Numbered from the stretch's first letter, positions 43,523-54,073 are shown. The stretch is DNA of 64,000 bases from Legionella micdadei (GCF_000953635.1 NZ_LN614830.1:124001-188000); one strand, 5' to 3'. Program-made: numbers and translations. The notes: a model not told the origin generated them from the letters alone.

Positions 43523-43540
43523 TTCCCGCCTAGGCGGGAA
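43523..43540. repeat. 18-bp perfect palindrome downstream of glmS
   Basis: TTCCCGCCTAGGCGGGAA is self-complementary and is followed 14 bases later by a run of five T. It may end the glmS transcript, or be a REP-like unit. Confidence 0.5.
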
Positions 43541-43595
43541 AGGCTCTAATTTTTCTTTATATCCCTAAGATATGATTTTGCCTGAATGCGAGGGC

Positions 43596-43628
43596 TTAAA
43601 AATAGCATTTTGAAGTATCTTGGGTATA
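43596..43628. repeat. Palindromic repeat element, copy 2 (one arm)
   Basis: These 33 bases are the exact reverse complement of 22180-22212. The second arm is degraded here (AAGATATGATTTTGC from 43567). It lies 40 bases before the tex ATG. Confidence 0.75.
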
Positions 43629-43667
43629 TAATAACCAGGTTTTTTTACTTGTTTTACGGGGATGTGA

Positions 43668-46022
43668 ATGGCTCAAGAGATACAAGCAGCAACAGTTATT
43701 GCGCAGGAGCTTAAAGTCAAGGTTTCGCAGGTGGAAACAGCGATAACCTTATTGGATGAGGGGGCTACTATCCCTTTTATTGCCCGCTACCGTAAAGAGG
43801 CGACTGGGGGGCTTGACGATACACAACTAAGATTCTTGGCTGAGCGGTTGCACTATATACGGGAATTGGATGAGCGTAGGGCTGTAGTATTGCAATCAAT
43901 TCGCGAGCAAGAAAAATTAACACCGGAACTTGAAAAAGCTATCCTAGCAGCTGATAGTAAAACTCGTTTAGAAGACTTATACCTTCCCTATAAACCAAAA
44001 CGCCGCACCAAAGCGCAGATTGCCCGAGAAGCAGGGTTGGAACCACTGGCTCAAATGTTATGGCAAGATCCAAGCCAAGATCCGGAAACCCATGCACAGC
44101 AATATATTAATGCTGAGGTTGGTATTGAAGATTCTAAAGCTGCACTCGAAGGTGCACGCCAAATTCTCATGGAGCTTTTTGCCGAGGACGCAGAGCTTAT
44201 CAATGAGCTGCGTGAATACCTGTGGAATCATGGTGTACTCAAATCAACTGGTAACAATGATAAAAAGGGAGCCGGTAATAAATTTGCTGATTATTTTGAC
44301 TATGCTGAAGCCATAAAAAAAATTCCTTCCCATCGGGCCCTAGCCTTGTTTCGCGGACGGCGTGAAAGCGTTTTGCAGCTCGCATTGAGTCTGGATGATC
44401 AAGAGTACGGTGAAAAACGAATTGCTTCTTATTTTAAGATTACAAATGAAAATCGACCTGCAGATTGCTGGTTGCTTGAAACCGTGCGTATGACTTGGAA
44501 GGTTAAGTTATTCACAAAACTTGAGCTCGAATTGTTTGCTCGCTTGCGTGAGTCGGCAGATGAAGAAGCCATCAATGTATTCACACGCAATTTGCGCGAT
44601 TTGCTTTTAGCTGCCCCTGCCGGTCCACAAGTGACTATTGGTTTGGATCCAGGAATTCGTACAGGTGTAAAAGTCGTTGTCGTTGATGCGACCGGCAAAT
44701 TGCTCGATTATACAACGGTATTCCCTTTTGCACCTCAGAATGAATGGCACCAAGCGATTGCTGAACTTGCTAAACTAGCTGCCAAACACCAAGTTAGTCT
44801 ATTCAGTATAGGTAATGGAACTGGTTCGAGGGAGACTGAACGATTGGTCTCTGATCTGATAAAAATGTACCCTGATCTCAAGTTGACTAAGGTTATGGTG
44901 AGTGAGGCTGGAGCTTCCGTGTATTCTGCCTCAGAATTAGCTGCTAATGAATTCCCTGATTTGGACGTGACATTGCGAGGGGCTGTTTCAATTGCAAGGC
45001 GTCTGCAAGATCCTTTGGCTGAATTGGTAAAAATTGAACCGAAATCAATTGGTGTCGGCCAATATCAACATGATGTTAATCAGGCTCGCTTAGCTCGAAG
45101 TCTCGATGGTGTAGTCGAGGATTGTGTGAATGCGGTTGGAGTCGATGTCAACACGGCTTCTGTTGCCCTCCTCACACGAGTGTCTGGTCTAAATGAAACT
45201 CTCGCTAAAAATCTAGTCCAATACCGTGATGAGCATGGTGCTTTTTCAAATCGTGAGCAATTAAAAAATGTGGCGCGCATGGGAGAAAAGACATTCCAGC
45301 AAGCTGCCGGTTTCCTGCGTATCATGAATGGCGATAACCCTCTGGATGCGTCTGCTGTTCACCCTGAAGCTTATCCGCTCGTAGAGAGGATACTCGCTGA
45401 TCAACATGTCGCGATTCGTCAAATCATTGGTAATCGTGAGCTCTTGCAAAGTGTGAATGCGGAACGCTATGTGAGCGATGAATATGGCCTGCCTACAATC
45501 CGTGACGTGTTACGTGAACTCGAGAAGCCAGGTCGCGATCCACGACCCGAGTTTAAGACTGCTAGTTTTAAAGAGGGTGTCGAGGATATCAGCCATCTCC
45601 ACGAAGGGATGATTCTAGAAGGTGTGGTTTCAAACGTCACCAATTTTGGTGCGTTTGTTGACATTGGTGTTCATCAGGATGGTTTAGTCCATATTTCTGC
45701 CATGACTAATCGTTTTATTAGCGATCCCCATGCAATCGTGAAAGCAGGGGATATTGTTACGGTTAAAGTTGTTGAAGTGGATAAGGAGCGACGCCGCATT
45801 GGATTAAGCATGAGGCTGACAGAAGAAAAAGCTCCGGTAGTGCAGAAAAAAATTGCGAAACAACAGCCTCAATCGGCGAAAAAGGCACAGTCCCAAGCCG
45901 TAAAGAAAAAAGAGACGGATAAGAAATCCGAACAAAATAAAAAGCCGTTTTCGGCAAAGAAAACAGTATTTAATACTGCTATGGCAGATGCACTGGCTAA
46001 ATTGAAGCAGCGTGGCTCATGA
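43668..46022 (+). CDS. tex: Tex-family transcription/RNA-binding protein
   Basis: 784 residues. N-terminal helical Tex domain ([19 protein letters not shown]), central YqgF-like RNase H domain ([16 protein letters not shown]), helix-hairpin-helix repeats ([35 protein letters not shown]) and a C-terminal S1 domain ([26 protein letters not shown]) with a Lys/Gln-rich tail. Tex binds nucleic acids and affects transcription and virulence gene expression in several bacteria. Its stop overlaps the yciA start (ATGA). Confidence 0.95.
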   Translation: MAQEIQAATVIAQELKVKVSQVETAITLLDEGATIPFIARYRKEATGGLDDTQLRFLAERLHYIRELDERRAVVLQSIREQEKLTPELEKAILAADSKTRLEDLYLPYKPKRRTKAQIAREAGLEPLAQMLWQDPSQDPETHAQQYINAEVGIEDSKAALEGARQILMELFAEDAELINELREYLWNHGVLKSTGNNDKKGAGNKFADYFDYAEAIKKIPSHRALALFRGRRESVLQLALSLDDQEYGEKRIASYFKITNENRPADCWLLETVRMTWKVKLFTKLELELFARLRESADEEAINVFTRNLRDLLLAAPAGPQVTIGLDPGIRTGVKVVVVDATGKLLDYTTVFPFAPQNEWHQAIAELAKLAAKHQVSLFSIGNGTGSRETERLVSDLIKMYPDLKLTKVMVSEAGASVYSASELAANEFPDLDVTLRGAVSIARRLQDPLAELVKIEPKSIGVGQYQHDVNQARLARSLDGVVEDCVNAVGVDVNTASVALLTRVSGLNETLAKNLVQYRDEHGAFSNREQLKNVARMGEKTFQQAAGFLRIMNGDNPLDASAVHPEAYPLVERILADQHVAIRQIIGNRELLQSVNAERYVSDEYGLPTIRDVLRELEKPGRDPRPEFKTASFKEGVEDISHLHEGMILEGVVSNVTNFGAFVDIGVHQDGLVHISAMTNRFISDPHAIVKAGDIVTVKVVEVDKERRRIGLSMRLTEEKAPVVQKKIAKQQPQSAKKAQSQAVKKKETDKKSEQNKKPFSAKKTVFNTAMADALAKLKQRGS

Positions 46023-46402
46023 TGAGTACAAATCCGCGTGGCGAAGTAACAATCCAAACATTGGCAATGCCGGCTGATACCAACGCAAATGGTGATATTT
46101 TTGGTGGTTGGCTGGTTTCGCAAATGGATCTAGCCGCAGGGGTATTGGCCAAAAGAATATCCCGTGGCCGTGCTGCGACTGTCTCTATTCACAGTATGAG
46201 CTTTTTAAGGCCCGTCCATGTTGGTGATGTGGTGAGTTGCTATGTTGAGCTAATAAAGTCCGGTAAAACTTCTATGACCATTGCCGTAGAAGTTTGGGCA
46301 ATGCGCTCAGATAGTGGAGAGCAATATCAAGTAACTGAAGGGACTTTTGTTTTCGTTGCTATCGATGAAAAAGGTAGGCCAAGGGTATTTGATAAAAAAT
46401 GA
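46019..46402 (+). CDS. yciA: YciA-type acyl-CoA thioesterase
   Basis: 127-residue hotdog thioesterase. The [19 protein letters not shown] motif holds the catalytic Asn/Asp region, followed by [17 protein letters not shown]. YciA hydrolyses many acyl-CoA esters. Two ATG codons (46019, 46022) are adjacent; the first overlaps the tex stop. The stop overlaps the next gene by four bases. Confidence 0.93.
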   Translation: MMSTNPRGEVTIQTLAMPADTNANGDIFGGWLVSQMDLAAGVLAKRISRGRAATVSIHSMSFLRPVHVGDVVSCYVELIKSGKTSMTIAVEVWAMRSDSGEQYQVTEGTFVFVAIDEKGRPRVFDKK

Positions 46403-48036
46403 CTGCTGATCTTACAAGCTTGAAGCAGTGGATCGAGAGTATGGCTGACTTAATCGAGCAAAATGCCGAACCTGAACCACACCATTACACCCCCTTTTTA
46501 CAGGAACCTGATCTTGCTTTGCGCCTTGTGGAATTAATTGCTGGGATAAGCGATGACGAAGCGGACAGTGAACGCGCTTATTACTCAGCGTGTGTATTCG
46601 CTCTGGATATTTGTGTTGCGCAATTACAATCTGCACAAGAAGGTGGCAATAAACTCGCTGGTAAAACATTAAACCAATTAATGGCTAACATTGCCCACGC
46701 CATTACCCAGGGTAAACAGAGCTTAAGTTTCTGGTTACCTATTTTAAATGCGTTTTACGAGGTGCATGTCGAATTATCCCCTGAATTAAAAAACGCTTAT
46801 TTGGCTTTAGTGGGTAGCGAAGACGATTTATCAGCTGAAGAAGAAATTGATCACTTAAATGCCATCCGGGAAATGATTGGGGAATTATCTGACTTATCCG
46901 TGTTTGATATCGCCGAAAATTTCTTTGCTCAAAGTTACGCAATGCCGCCTGATTTTTTTACTGATTTAATTCTTGATTTATATAGTATTGAAGAGGGACA
47001 AGATATTGCGCTATTGACTTTGTTACACCCTAAACAAGAAATTCGTGAAATTGTAGTTGCTACTTTTGAATATTTGATTGACAAAATTACTTTAAGTTCC
47101 ATTTCCCTTTCACGGCTGCAGACCATTAAAACTTGGTATCCAGCAAGCTATCACGCCCAGTTTGATCGCTGGATCAAAATCCAGCGTAAAAAAGGCGTGG
47201 TTTTTAGTGTTGAAAGTGAAAAGCCTACCATGAGAATTAAGGCAAGCGAAGTGGATGGAAGTGGGGCGCAAGGAATCTTTATTCATATTAAAAAGGATAA
47301 AATAAATAGGCTATGCGGTTTATTATTCAAGCAAGATCTAGGAATCAAAGACGCGTGGATAACCCCTGAAATTAAAGCAAAAGATGTGGTTAAATATTAT
47401 GATGAAGCGTTTGATGACAGCGTAACATTGCGCGAGGTTGATGTAACTTATTTAACCATGGCAGTTGGGCACTTTTTAAATTTAACTATCCTCCAAAACG
47501 CAATGCCCGATCTGCATTTATTGGAAATCCAAGAATTCCTTGGATTGCACTTCCAGCCTAAAGAACTGGATATCCCATATATCATGGAAGATTTAAGTGT
47601 CCAAATTGTCCCTTTTACGCCTGAGGTAATGCAATCATCGTTTAAGCGCTCCAAAACCTGGGCAAAAACTAAGCGTTTTACTGAATCGTGGTATGTAGAA
47701 AATGCGCATGTGGATAAATTGGTGAACCGCTGCTGTAGTTTTGTTAATGGCGTAAAAGTGTGTGCTTTAGAAGATGCAATGAAGGCGGTGTTCGAGCAAG
47801 AGTTTGAGGTAAGGCGTCAGAAGTGGCTTCTCCATTTTTTGTGGACAGCATTATGGGCGCGGTCTAAGGCACATAAGAATGAAAAAATTTGGCAAGATAG
47901 TTTCCTTATTGCCTATGCGATCTACACTGGTCGTCCTCTAAACACTATACCCATTATGCAGGAAATTTGCCATCAGACAGTTCTCAACAGTATCGAAACG
48001 ATGCAGGAGCGCCGAACGTATCTCAATAAGGAATAG
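46399..48036 (+). CDS. Unknown protein translationally coupled to yciA
   Basis: 545 residues with no recognised domain, signal peptide or membrane helix. The N-terminal ~200 residues are helical and acidic (LSAEEEIDHLNAIREMIGELSDL), and the middle is mixed alpha/beta (MRIKASEVDGSGAQGIFIHIKKDK; VTYLTMAVGHFLNLTIL). The C-terminus has four or five helices, including KWLLHFLWTALWARSKAHKNEKIWQDSFLIAY. It forms ATGA overlaps with yciA, and yciA with tex, so the three proteins are made together. No function is proposed. Confidence 0.8.
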   Translation: MTADLTSLKQWIESMADLIEQNAEPEPHHYTPFLQEPDLALRLVELIAGISDDEADSERAYYSACVFALDICVAQLQSAQEGGNKLAGKTLNQLMANIAHAITQGKQSLSFWLPILNAFYEVHVELSPELKNAYLALVGSEDDLSAEEEIDHLNAIREMIGELSDLSVFDIAENFFAQSYAMPPDFFTDLILDLYSIEEGQDIALLTLLHPKQEIREIVVATFEYLIDKITLSSISLSRLQTIKTWYPASYHAQFDRWIKIQRKKGVVFSVESEKPTMRIKASEVDGSGAQGIFIHIKKDKINRLCGLLFKQDLGIKDAWITPEIKAKDVVKYYDEAFDDSVTLREVDVTYLTMAVGHFLNLTILQNAMPDLHLLEIQEFLGLHFQPKELDIPYIMEDLSVQIVPFTPEVMQSSFKRSKTWAKTKRFTESWYVENAHVDKLVNRCCSFVNGVKVCALEDAMKAVFEQEFEVRRQKWLLHFLWTALWARSKAHKNEKIWQDSFLIAYAIYTGRPLNTIPIMQEICHQTVLNSIETMQERRTYLNKE

Positions 48037-48193
48037 GGATTGTTGACAATTGCTTTTATAGCTGCAAATTTAACTCTAGTAGTTCGCATCCCGTCCTCAT
48101 TCTTACGTTTCAGAAAAAAATCAAAACATGGCGGGAGGGTAAGGTATTATGTTTGTCTTAAATCAATTGTAAGCAAACCCTAGTGAGAGCAGC

Positions 48194-49291
48194 ATGGTTG
48201 CTAAAGAGAATCTTGACCTTTATTATAAAAATGCACGTGATCTTCATTTACCCGCAGTCTATTCCTCTGATCTTGAGGTAGTTAGGATTTATCTAGGCAA
48301 AAGAAATTATTATTTCATGGCGACCATCACCCCTTTCAATGATGTTGGCAGCAGTTTTTTGGCAAAAAACAAATATTTACTAAATAGAACGCTTGAACAA
48401 GCCCGTTTTCCTGTACCTAAAGCGGTTGGTATTAGTAAGGAGCAATTTATTCATTGCTCGTTGGATGAGCTAATTCATGGACTTAATTTTCCGTTAGTGG
48501 TCAAACCACTTAGGGATACAGGCCGTGGAAAAGATGTTTTATGCAATATCAGGGACATAAAGACGCTGTCTGAATACCTGGCTAAATGTTTTCAATATTA
48601 TGGTGCTATGCAGGTGGAAGAATTCCACACGGACCTGAAGGAATACCGTGTTTTACTATTCCGAGGGAAAGTCATTGGTGTGGTTGAACGCTTCCCAGCT
48701 AGAGTGATTGGCGATGGACAGCACACCATCGCTGAACTAATTGATTTAACTAATGAAGAAAGGGCGAAAAAAATCCAAACCCAAAGACACATAACCCATC
48801 GTCCATTAGTGATTGATGAAGAGTATGAAAGTTGCCTTAAAGAGCAACAGTTAACTGTGGATAGCATTATCCCCAAAGGAAAAACAATCAGACTTTGTTA
48901 TACAGTAAATACTGGTCGAGGTGGTGATATATTTTCCCATGGCAAGAAAATTCACCCAGAAAACGCAAAGTATCTTCGCAAGGTGGCTAATCAAACTGGA
49001 TTAAACTATGTTGGGTTGGATGTCTTGTGTGAGGATATCAACCAGCCTTTTAGTAAAACCAAATGGTTAATTCTCGAGGCCAATTTTAATCCTGATATTA
49101 CTCTTCATGAAGTGCCTAGCCAGGGTAAAGCGGTTAATGTTACGCGAAAGGTATTAAAACATTTAATTTATCGACATCCAGTCTCCTACCTGTATCACCT
49201 CTACACCAAAGAAAAATTTTCAATTTATGCCAAAATGATACTCGTTATTGCGGGTCTCATATTGTTAATGAAGTTAATTAAAATAGTTTGA
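48194..49291 (+). CDS. CphA-like ATP-grasp protein with C-terminal membrane anchor
   Basis: 365 residues. The ATP-grasp core resembles the ligase half of cyanophycin synthetase: VVKPLRDTGRGKDV (nucleotide Lys), EYRVLLFRGKVIGVVERFPARVIGDGQHTI and the metal site EANFNPDITLHE. A C-terminal transmembrane helix (MILVIAGLILLMKLIKIV) is unusual for this family and would place it at the membrane. It likely couples an amino group to a carboxyl with ATP. Neighbours give no hint of substrate. Confidence 0.85.
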   Translation: MVAKENLDLYYKNARDLHLPAVYSSDLEVVRIYLGKRNYYFMATITPFNDVGSSFLAKNKYLLNRTLEQARFPVPKAVGISKEQFIHCSLDELIHGLNFPLVVKPLRDTGRGKDVLCNIRDIKTLSEYLAKCFQYYGAMQVEEFHTDLKEYRVLLFRGKVIGVVERFPARVIGDGQHTIAELIDLTNEERAKKIQTQRHITHRPLVIDEEYESCLKEQQLTVDSIIPKGKTIRLCYTVNTGRGGDIFSHGKKIHPENAKYLRKVANQTGLNYVGLDVLCEDINQPFSKTKWLILEANFNPDITLHEVPSQGKAVNVTRKVLKHLIYRHPVSYLYHLYTKEKFSIYAKMILVIAGLILLMKLIKIV

Positions 49292-49368
49292 AGCTTAAGA
49301 CTTCTCTGGCAAGCTAGATTAGGGTCTGCTAAATTTGATGAAGAATTAAAGAAATTGATCCCATTATT

Positions 49369-50151
49369 ATGCCAATAAAAAATCCCGAGCGTTTTAGCCA
49401 TATCGAATTAGAAAAAAAGACAATTCCTGAAGAGCGCCTTCACCGTAAGCAAAAATTAGCGGGAGCATTTCGTATCTTTGGTAAATTAGGGTTATGCGAA
49501 GGTATAACTGGACATATTACAGCTCGGGATCCAGAGTTTACGGATTGTTTTTGGGTTAATCCTTTTGGTATTTCATTTAATCAAATTAAGGTATCTGACT
49601 TAATTTTGTGCGATAGCAAGGGTGAAATTATAGAAGGTAAGCATAGTAAGCTCAATCGTGCAGCATTTGCCATCCATTCGAGCATCCATAAGTCGAGGCC
49701 TGATGTTGTTTCTGCTGCACATGCTCATTCACTTTATGGTTCAACTTGGTCAACACTTGGACGATTGCTTGATCCCATAACTCAAACTGCCTGTGCTTTT
49801 TATGAAGATCATGCCGTTTTTGATGATTACTCTGGCGTTGTTTTTGCCCTTTCCGAAGGTGAACGTATCGCTTCTGTATTAGGTGATAAGAAAGCAGTGA
49901 TTCTAAAAAATCATGGCCTACTGACCGTAGGCGAGACCGTTGAAGCGGCCGTTTGGTGGTTTATCTCAATGGAGCGCTGCTGCCAAATGCAAATTCTTGC
50001 TGAATCTACTGGGCATCCCCTTCATCTCATTCAACCTGAGGTTGCATTGCGTACACGAGATAATGCTGTAGGGTTTCCTCTTGTGGGTTGGTTTAATTTT
50101 GAGCCATTATGGCAAGATATCATTACAGAGTTTCCGGAATTAATGGAATAA
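49369..50151 (+). CDS. Class II aldolase/adducin family protein
   Basis: 260 residues. The zinc-binding HAHS and downstream NHGLLT His are present, with the family GNITGHITAR-like start (GITGHITARDPE) and the catalytic-region Glu in YEDHAVFDDY. Related enzymes cleave fuculose or ribulose phosphates, or have decarboxylase roles; the sequence is not diagnostic. It stands between the ATP-grasp gene and the DnaA-box-rich interval. Confidence 0.88.
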   Translation: MPIKNPERFSHIELEKKTIPEERLHRKQKLAGAFRIFGKLGLCEGITGHITARDPEFTDCFWVNPFGISFNQIKVSDLILCDSKGEIIEGKHSKLNRAAFAIHSSIHKSRPDVVSAAHAHSLYGSTWSTLGRLLDPITQTACAFYEDHAVFDDYSGVVFALSEGERIASVLGDKKAVILKNHGLLTVGETVEAAVWWFISMERCCQMQILAESTGHPLHLIQPEVALRTRDNAVGFPLVGWFNFEPLWQDIITEFPELME

Positions 50152-50563
50152 CGTTTTGCTTTTCCAAGAAATCCACAGGATGACAAATCGAGTTTTAGAG
50201 GGAAATAGAGTTGTAATCGAAGGGTGAATTCATAAAAATCTTAATAAAATAATAGACTTGTGGATAAGTTTGAAAATATTTGGAGTAACAGAGAAAAAAA
50301 AAAGCACAAAATAAATTAACAACTTGATTTTAAATAAATTTTTATTATATCGCCTTTAATGGTTTAATCCACAGATTCTGTGGATAATTCTGTGGGTTAG
50401 TATCTGAATTCTTGAAAAAACTTAATGCTAGCTGGATGCTCGGAATTTATACCAACACCAAAATATGGTTTAAAAATAATCAAAATAGTGGTGTTGCTTT
50501 CTCAAAACGCTTTCTATATGATTTTTGCTCGAATAACTGCATCGGTTCTGTCATTCCATAACT
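50152..50563. other. 412-bp AT-rich interval with a cluster of DnaA-box-like sites
   Basis: No gene lies here. Two exact DnaA boxes in reverse orientation (TGTGGATAA at 50259-50267 and 50379-50387), a one-mismatch site TAATCCACA (50365-50373) and two two-mismatch sites (50169-50177, 50391-50399) are present. The stretch between 50281 and 50355 is almost pure A/T. No GATC site was seen, unlike enterobacterial oriC. It may be a DnaA-binding locus; an origin is not proven. Confidence 0.5.
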
Positions 50564-51346
50564 ATGTTGGATCAAATTGCACGATTTTTTCTCCTCTTTA
50601 GTGATAATATCGTTATTATTCCTTTACTGATCATTGGATTTATCTGGCTCGACCGAGCAACCTTTTATCATGCGGTTTGTCTAATTCTTTTCTCTATTCT
50701 AGTCAATGTTGCATTAAAAGTGACTTTTCAAATTCCTCTATCGCCATCTCTGGGTAAAAAGGGATACGCATTTCCTAGCGGCCATATGCAATTAGTGACT
50801 GTTTTATACACTTGGCTAGCGTTTAAGATCAACCAACTCTGGTTGAGAGTGATAATCATCGCGTTGCTTCTTGGTATAGGATTAAGTTTGATCCATTTTG
50901 ATTATCATGATTATTATGATGTGTTAGCGGGTATATTTTTTGCTGCATTGTTACTCATCAGCTATTATTTTGCCTCATTAAAGTGGCCGCAAAATCTGCC
51001 TTGGTTTATTTTAGGCATAGCAAGCTTTCTGATGATCTATATTCATTGGCGTACGGTTGAAATATTAAGTCACACCTGGATGGCTTATTATGCGCTTTGG
51101 GGCCTAATCATTGCAGAACAAATTGCCAACAAAAAAGCTATTGCGTCAGTACGTTCTCATAAACTATTAGCCACATTGCTTTGTTTTGCGTCAATATTAG
51201 GTGTTCACACCTTTTTCCGATACGTGATCACGTTGAATCAACCGGCCCCAATCTATCAATTACAATGGCTGTTCATTGGTTTTATTATCCCGTGGACAAA
51301 TTTTAGTGTGGCAGGTTCGATGAAAAGATATAAGCCTAAATCGTAG
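50564..51346 (+). CDS. PAP2-family membrane phosphatase
   Basis: 260 residues, about seven hydrophobic segments. The PAP2 signature is FPSGHMQ in the middle and the downstream HFDYHDYYDVLAG with its His and Asp; the first KxxxRP element is degenerate (KVTFQIPLSPS). It would remove phosphate from a lipid such as undecaprenyl diphosphate, phosphatidic acid or lipid A. No SD is visible before the ATG. Confidence 0.85.
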   Translation: MLDQIARFFLLFSDNIVIIPLLIIGFIWLDRATFYHAVCLILFSILVNVALKVTFQIPLSPSLGKKGYAFPSGHMQLVTVLYTWLAFKINQLWLRVIIIALLLGIGLSLIHFDYHDYYDVLAGIFFAALLLISYYFASLKWPQNLPWFILGIASFLMIYIHWRTVEILSHTWMAYYALWGLIIAEQIANKKAIASVRSHKLLATLLCFASILGVHTFFRYVITLNQPAPIYQLQWLFIGFIIPWTNFSVAGSMKRYKPKS

Positions 51347-51372
51347 AGGGCTTTCTACACAGACAATGTCGT

Positions 51373-51771
51373 TTACAGACGCGCGTATGGAATCTTTGAT
51401 TCGGGCGTTAATTTTTCTTTTAGATCATCAATCAATGCCTGCGTTTTTACAGACATTCGTTGTAAGAGCTCCTCTTTTTTAAAATCGACCACGGTAAGGT
51501 TTGTATTGGTGTTAAGTGTGAAGCAAACGGGAGTACCTTCTTCTTTGAAACCCACTAAATCAATTTGGTTGTATTTTTCACCGCCTTCAGGATTTGCCCC
51601 CCTTAGTTCAGCAAGGTACAAATTTTGGCTCATCATTTTTTTTAATTGCATAAAAGGTTCGTCGTTTCGATGAATGTTAGCAGTTCGATCGAGAAATGTT
51701 CGGATCGCCGCGTTTAAGAACATCACCGTTCCTTCCAGATGTGATTGGTTTTCAAGAGTCTTAATTGGCAT
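51373..51771 (-). CDS. Unknown small cytoplasmic protein
   Basis: 132 residues without signal or membrane segment; N-terminal helix, a central beta region (NQIDLVGFKEEGTPVCFTLNTNTNLTVVDF) and a C-terminal helix (LLQRMSVKTQALIDDLKEKL). The ATG has AAGGGT upstream. No family is recognised. Convergent with the PAP2 gene and divergent from the GNAT remnant; a small effector or housekeeping role cannot be judged. Confidence 0.7.
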   Translation of the reverse strand: MPIKTLENQSHLEGTVMFLNAAIRTFLDRTANIHRNDEPFMQLKKMMSQNLYLAELRGANPEGGEKYNQIDLVGFKEEGTPVCFTLNTNTNLTVVDFKKEELLQRMSVKTQALIDDLKEKLTPESKIPYARL

Positions 51772-51949
51772 ATTAAACCCTTTTATAAAACTCGACTCTT
51801 TCTAGTATAGACAGAATTTAAAATAACAATTTTATTTGGTTAATAAGATTTAGATCCACTCAAGAACGAAGCCATAATTTGCTCAAAACCAATCTAGTTA
51901 GATCTTTTATATTACAATTTATACTATGCTTCCTATTTAAAAGGCTATT

Positions 51950-52648
51950 ATGAATTTTCCATTTGATGCTATTTCTGATGACATTAAAAGGTATCTTTTA
52001 CACAACCGGATTACCCTACACGAATTAACAGGCAGCAACTTTTCTAGGGTGGTTGAACCTTTAAAATTGCTATTTCACAGCTCGATATCAGAGGCAAGTG
52101 AGGATGATGCCTTTGTCGAAGAAATATTCGAAGAAGAAGCAATGGTAAACTATTTAACAAGTACGGATTATCATTGTCTGTTCTAAGTGAAGCATGAAAC
52201 CGGTTTAATAAATAATTTGCCTGTTAATCAACAGGTGATACTGGCGGGAATGATGATTCATTGTTATAAAGATACCTTAGTATTAAGTGCATTGGGTGTT
52301 AATCCATCCCGCCAAGGCCAAGGTCTCGGTTCGTTAATGATGGCAATGCTGTACCAATACAGTAATCGGCTATACCTGCTTAATGATGTCACAAAAATAG
52401 AATGTAACCCTATAGATAATGAAAGAACGTTCAGATTTTATAGCAGAGATCTTCGATTAACCGAACTCGAGCGTTTTGAAGCGGATTTACCGATCGATCC
52501 TCAAGCCATAATGGATCGAAAAAAAACGATTTATCCTGTGACAGTGCCGCGGCATACTTTCTTTCATCACCCTGCTCCAATTGATAAACATGATGAAATG
52601 CAGGTTGAACAAGATACTCCTGAAGACGACCAGTTCAATCCCGGGTAA
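51950..52648 (+). pseudogene. GNAT-family acetyltransferase interrupted by an in-frame TAA
   Basis: Two frames, 51950-52186 (78 residues) and 52187-52648 (153 residues from a GTG immediately after the stop), are in the same reading frame, separated only by TAA at 52184-52186. Read through, they give one 231-residue protein: the N-terminal helices, then a GNAT core with the acetyl-CoA loop in VNPSRQGQGLGSLMM and a typical NDERTFRFY-like end (PIDNERTFRFYSRDL). The stop lies in front of the core strand, so this looks like a nonsense mutation. Readthrough, restart at the GTG, or sequence error are alternatives. Confidence 0.6.
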
Positions 52649-52756
52649 AGCACAATTTATTTTGTTATCTTCGCCATCCTAAAACTTTGCTACAGTTAAG
52701 AATAGATATTGGTTTTTCAAAGCTTACAACTCCAGAATAATAAGGCATTAAGAATT

Positions 52757-54073
52757 ATGGATTTTTATTTGAATTTGTTCATTATCGTTGCCGATCAACT
52801 CATGTTGTTTATCATCAATATGATAGTGGCCCGGCACGCTGGTGAGGAGTTATTTGGCGATTTCTCAGTAGCAACGAGTGCCTTATTATTAATAGCCACA
52901 GTCATTACCTTCGGTATCGACTCAATTATTGCTTACTATGTTCCTAAGTTTTATATACGAAAAAAATATGATGAAATTGGTAACCTAACGAAGTCGGTAA
53001 AGGATTTTCTCCAACCTATCTATACTACTTTAATCACTGGAGGAGCCCTTTTAAGTCTGGCAATCATCGCGCTGAGTTATATCATTGGTGATGTTAATGT
53101 TTTCGAAATTAGTCATCCTCTTTTTTTATTTCTTTGGGGCGCTGTAGCGTTGTCTTTATATAACATATTTATTCAATTTTTCCGCGCAGTTGACTATATG
53201 CGTACCGCTATTCTTTTAAGTTTATTACAAACGATGTTCTATTTTGGCCTAAGTTTGTTTACATACTTTTATCTTTATCCGGTATTGTTTCATGAAAATA
53301 GGCATTACTTCCCTCATGTCATGCTTATTGGCTTTATTGTCAGTTATGTCCTTATCGTTATGCTATCCGTCGCCATTGAACGAAGAACGACACTACAGCG
53401 GCTTTATGGCAAATATCCAAAGACCGGTACAAGTTACATTGAATGGAAAGAAAAAATGTACGGTTACACCGTGCAAAATCTAAATAAATACATATTTGCC
53501 TCCATTCCGTTGTTGATTATTGAATTCATAGGGGCTGATGAAGAGTCTGTAGGATTGTTTTCAGCTGTTGTTTCCATCATTTCTTTAGCAGCTATTGCAA
53601 TAAGCCCAATTGGCATTTTAATCGGTCCCGAAATTTCTGCCGCTTTTGCACAAAGTAGAGAATTTTTGAAAGCAACCATGATGAAATATTTATTCGTTAC
53701 TTTTGGTATTTCAATTATTCTGGTGATTGCTCTCGCTGCTTGTGCTCCGCATATTCTCCTTCTTTATAAATCGAATTTTATTCGGGCACTTCCATATACT
53801 TATTTTTGTTTAATTAATATAGTCACTTATGCCATTTCTATGCCGTTATCCAAAATGATTCAGTATTCAAGCAAAGGGAATATCATCGGTGCACAATTGA
53901 CTATATCGATGATGCTATTACAGATCGTTGCATGCTTTATTTTAATCCCCTGGTTAAATTTACTCGGAGCAGTTATTTGTTATATTGGAATTAATATTAT
54001 TTATAATATGGCAATGATTGCGATGGCGATAAGAATTTATCATCATGATCCGTTTGGCCACGAAGCGATTTAA
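52757..54073 (+). CDS. Polysaccharide flippase-like membrane protein
   Basis: 438 residues from ATG 52757; a TTG at 52709 would add 16 residues and cannot be excluded, as neither has a strong SD. About twelve to fourteen hydrophobic segments; the first repeat pattern (LMLFIINMIVARHAGEELFGDFSVATSALLL) fits the Wzx/MurJ-like MATE superfamily. It probably moves a lipid-linked saccharide across the inner membrane. No glycosyltransferase lies nearby. Confidence 0.82.
   Translation: MDFYLNLFIIVADQLMLFIINMIVARHAGEELFGDFSVATSALLLIATVITFGIDSIIAYYVPKFYIRKKYDEIGNLTKSVKDFLQPIYTTLITGGALLSLAIIALSYIIGDVNVFEISHPLFLFLWGAVALSLYNIFIQFFRAVDYMRTAILLSLLQTMFYFGLSLFTYFYLYPVLFHENRHYFPHVMLIGFIVSYVLIVMLSVAIERRTTLQRLYGKYPKTGTSYIEWKEKMYGYTVQNLNKYIFASIPLLIIEFIGADEESVGLFSAVVSIISLAAIAISPIGILIGPEISAAFAQSREFLKATMMKYLFVTFGISIILVIALAACAPHILLLYKSNFIRALPYTYFCLINIVTYAISMPLSKMIQYSSKGNIIGAQLTISMMLLQIVACFILIPWLNLLGAVICYIGINIIYNMAMIAMAIRIYHHDPFGHEAI

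Noticed and set aside
50152..50563. Naming this interval oriC
   Set aside because: DnaA boxes alone do not prove an origin; dnaA, dnaN and gidA are absent and no GATC cluster is present.
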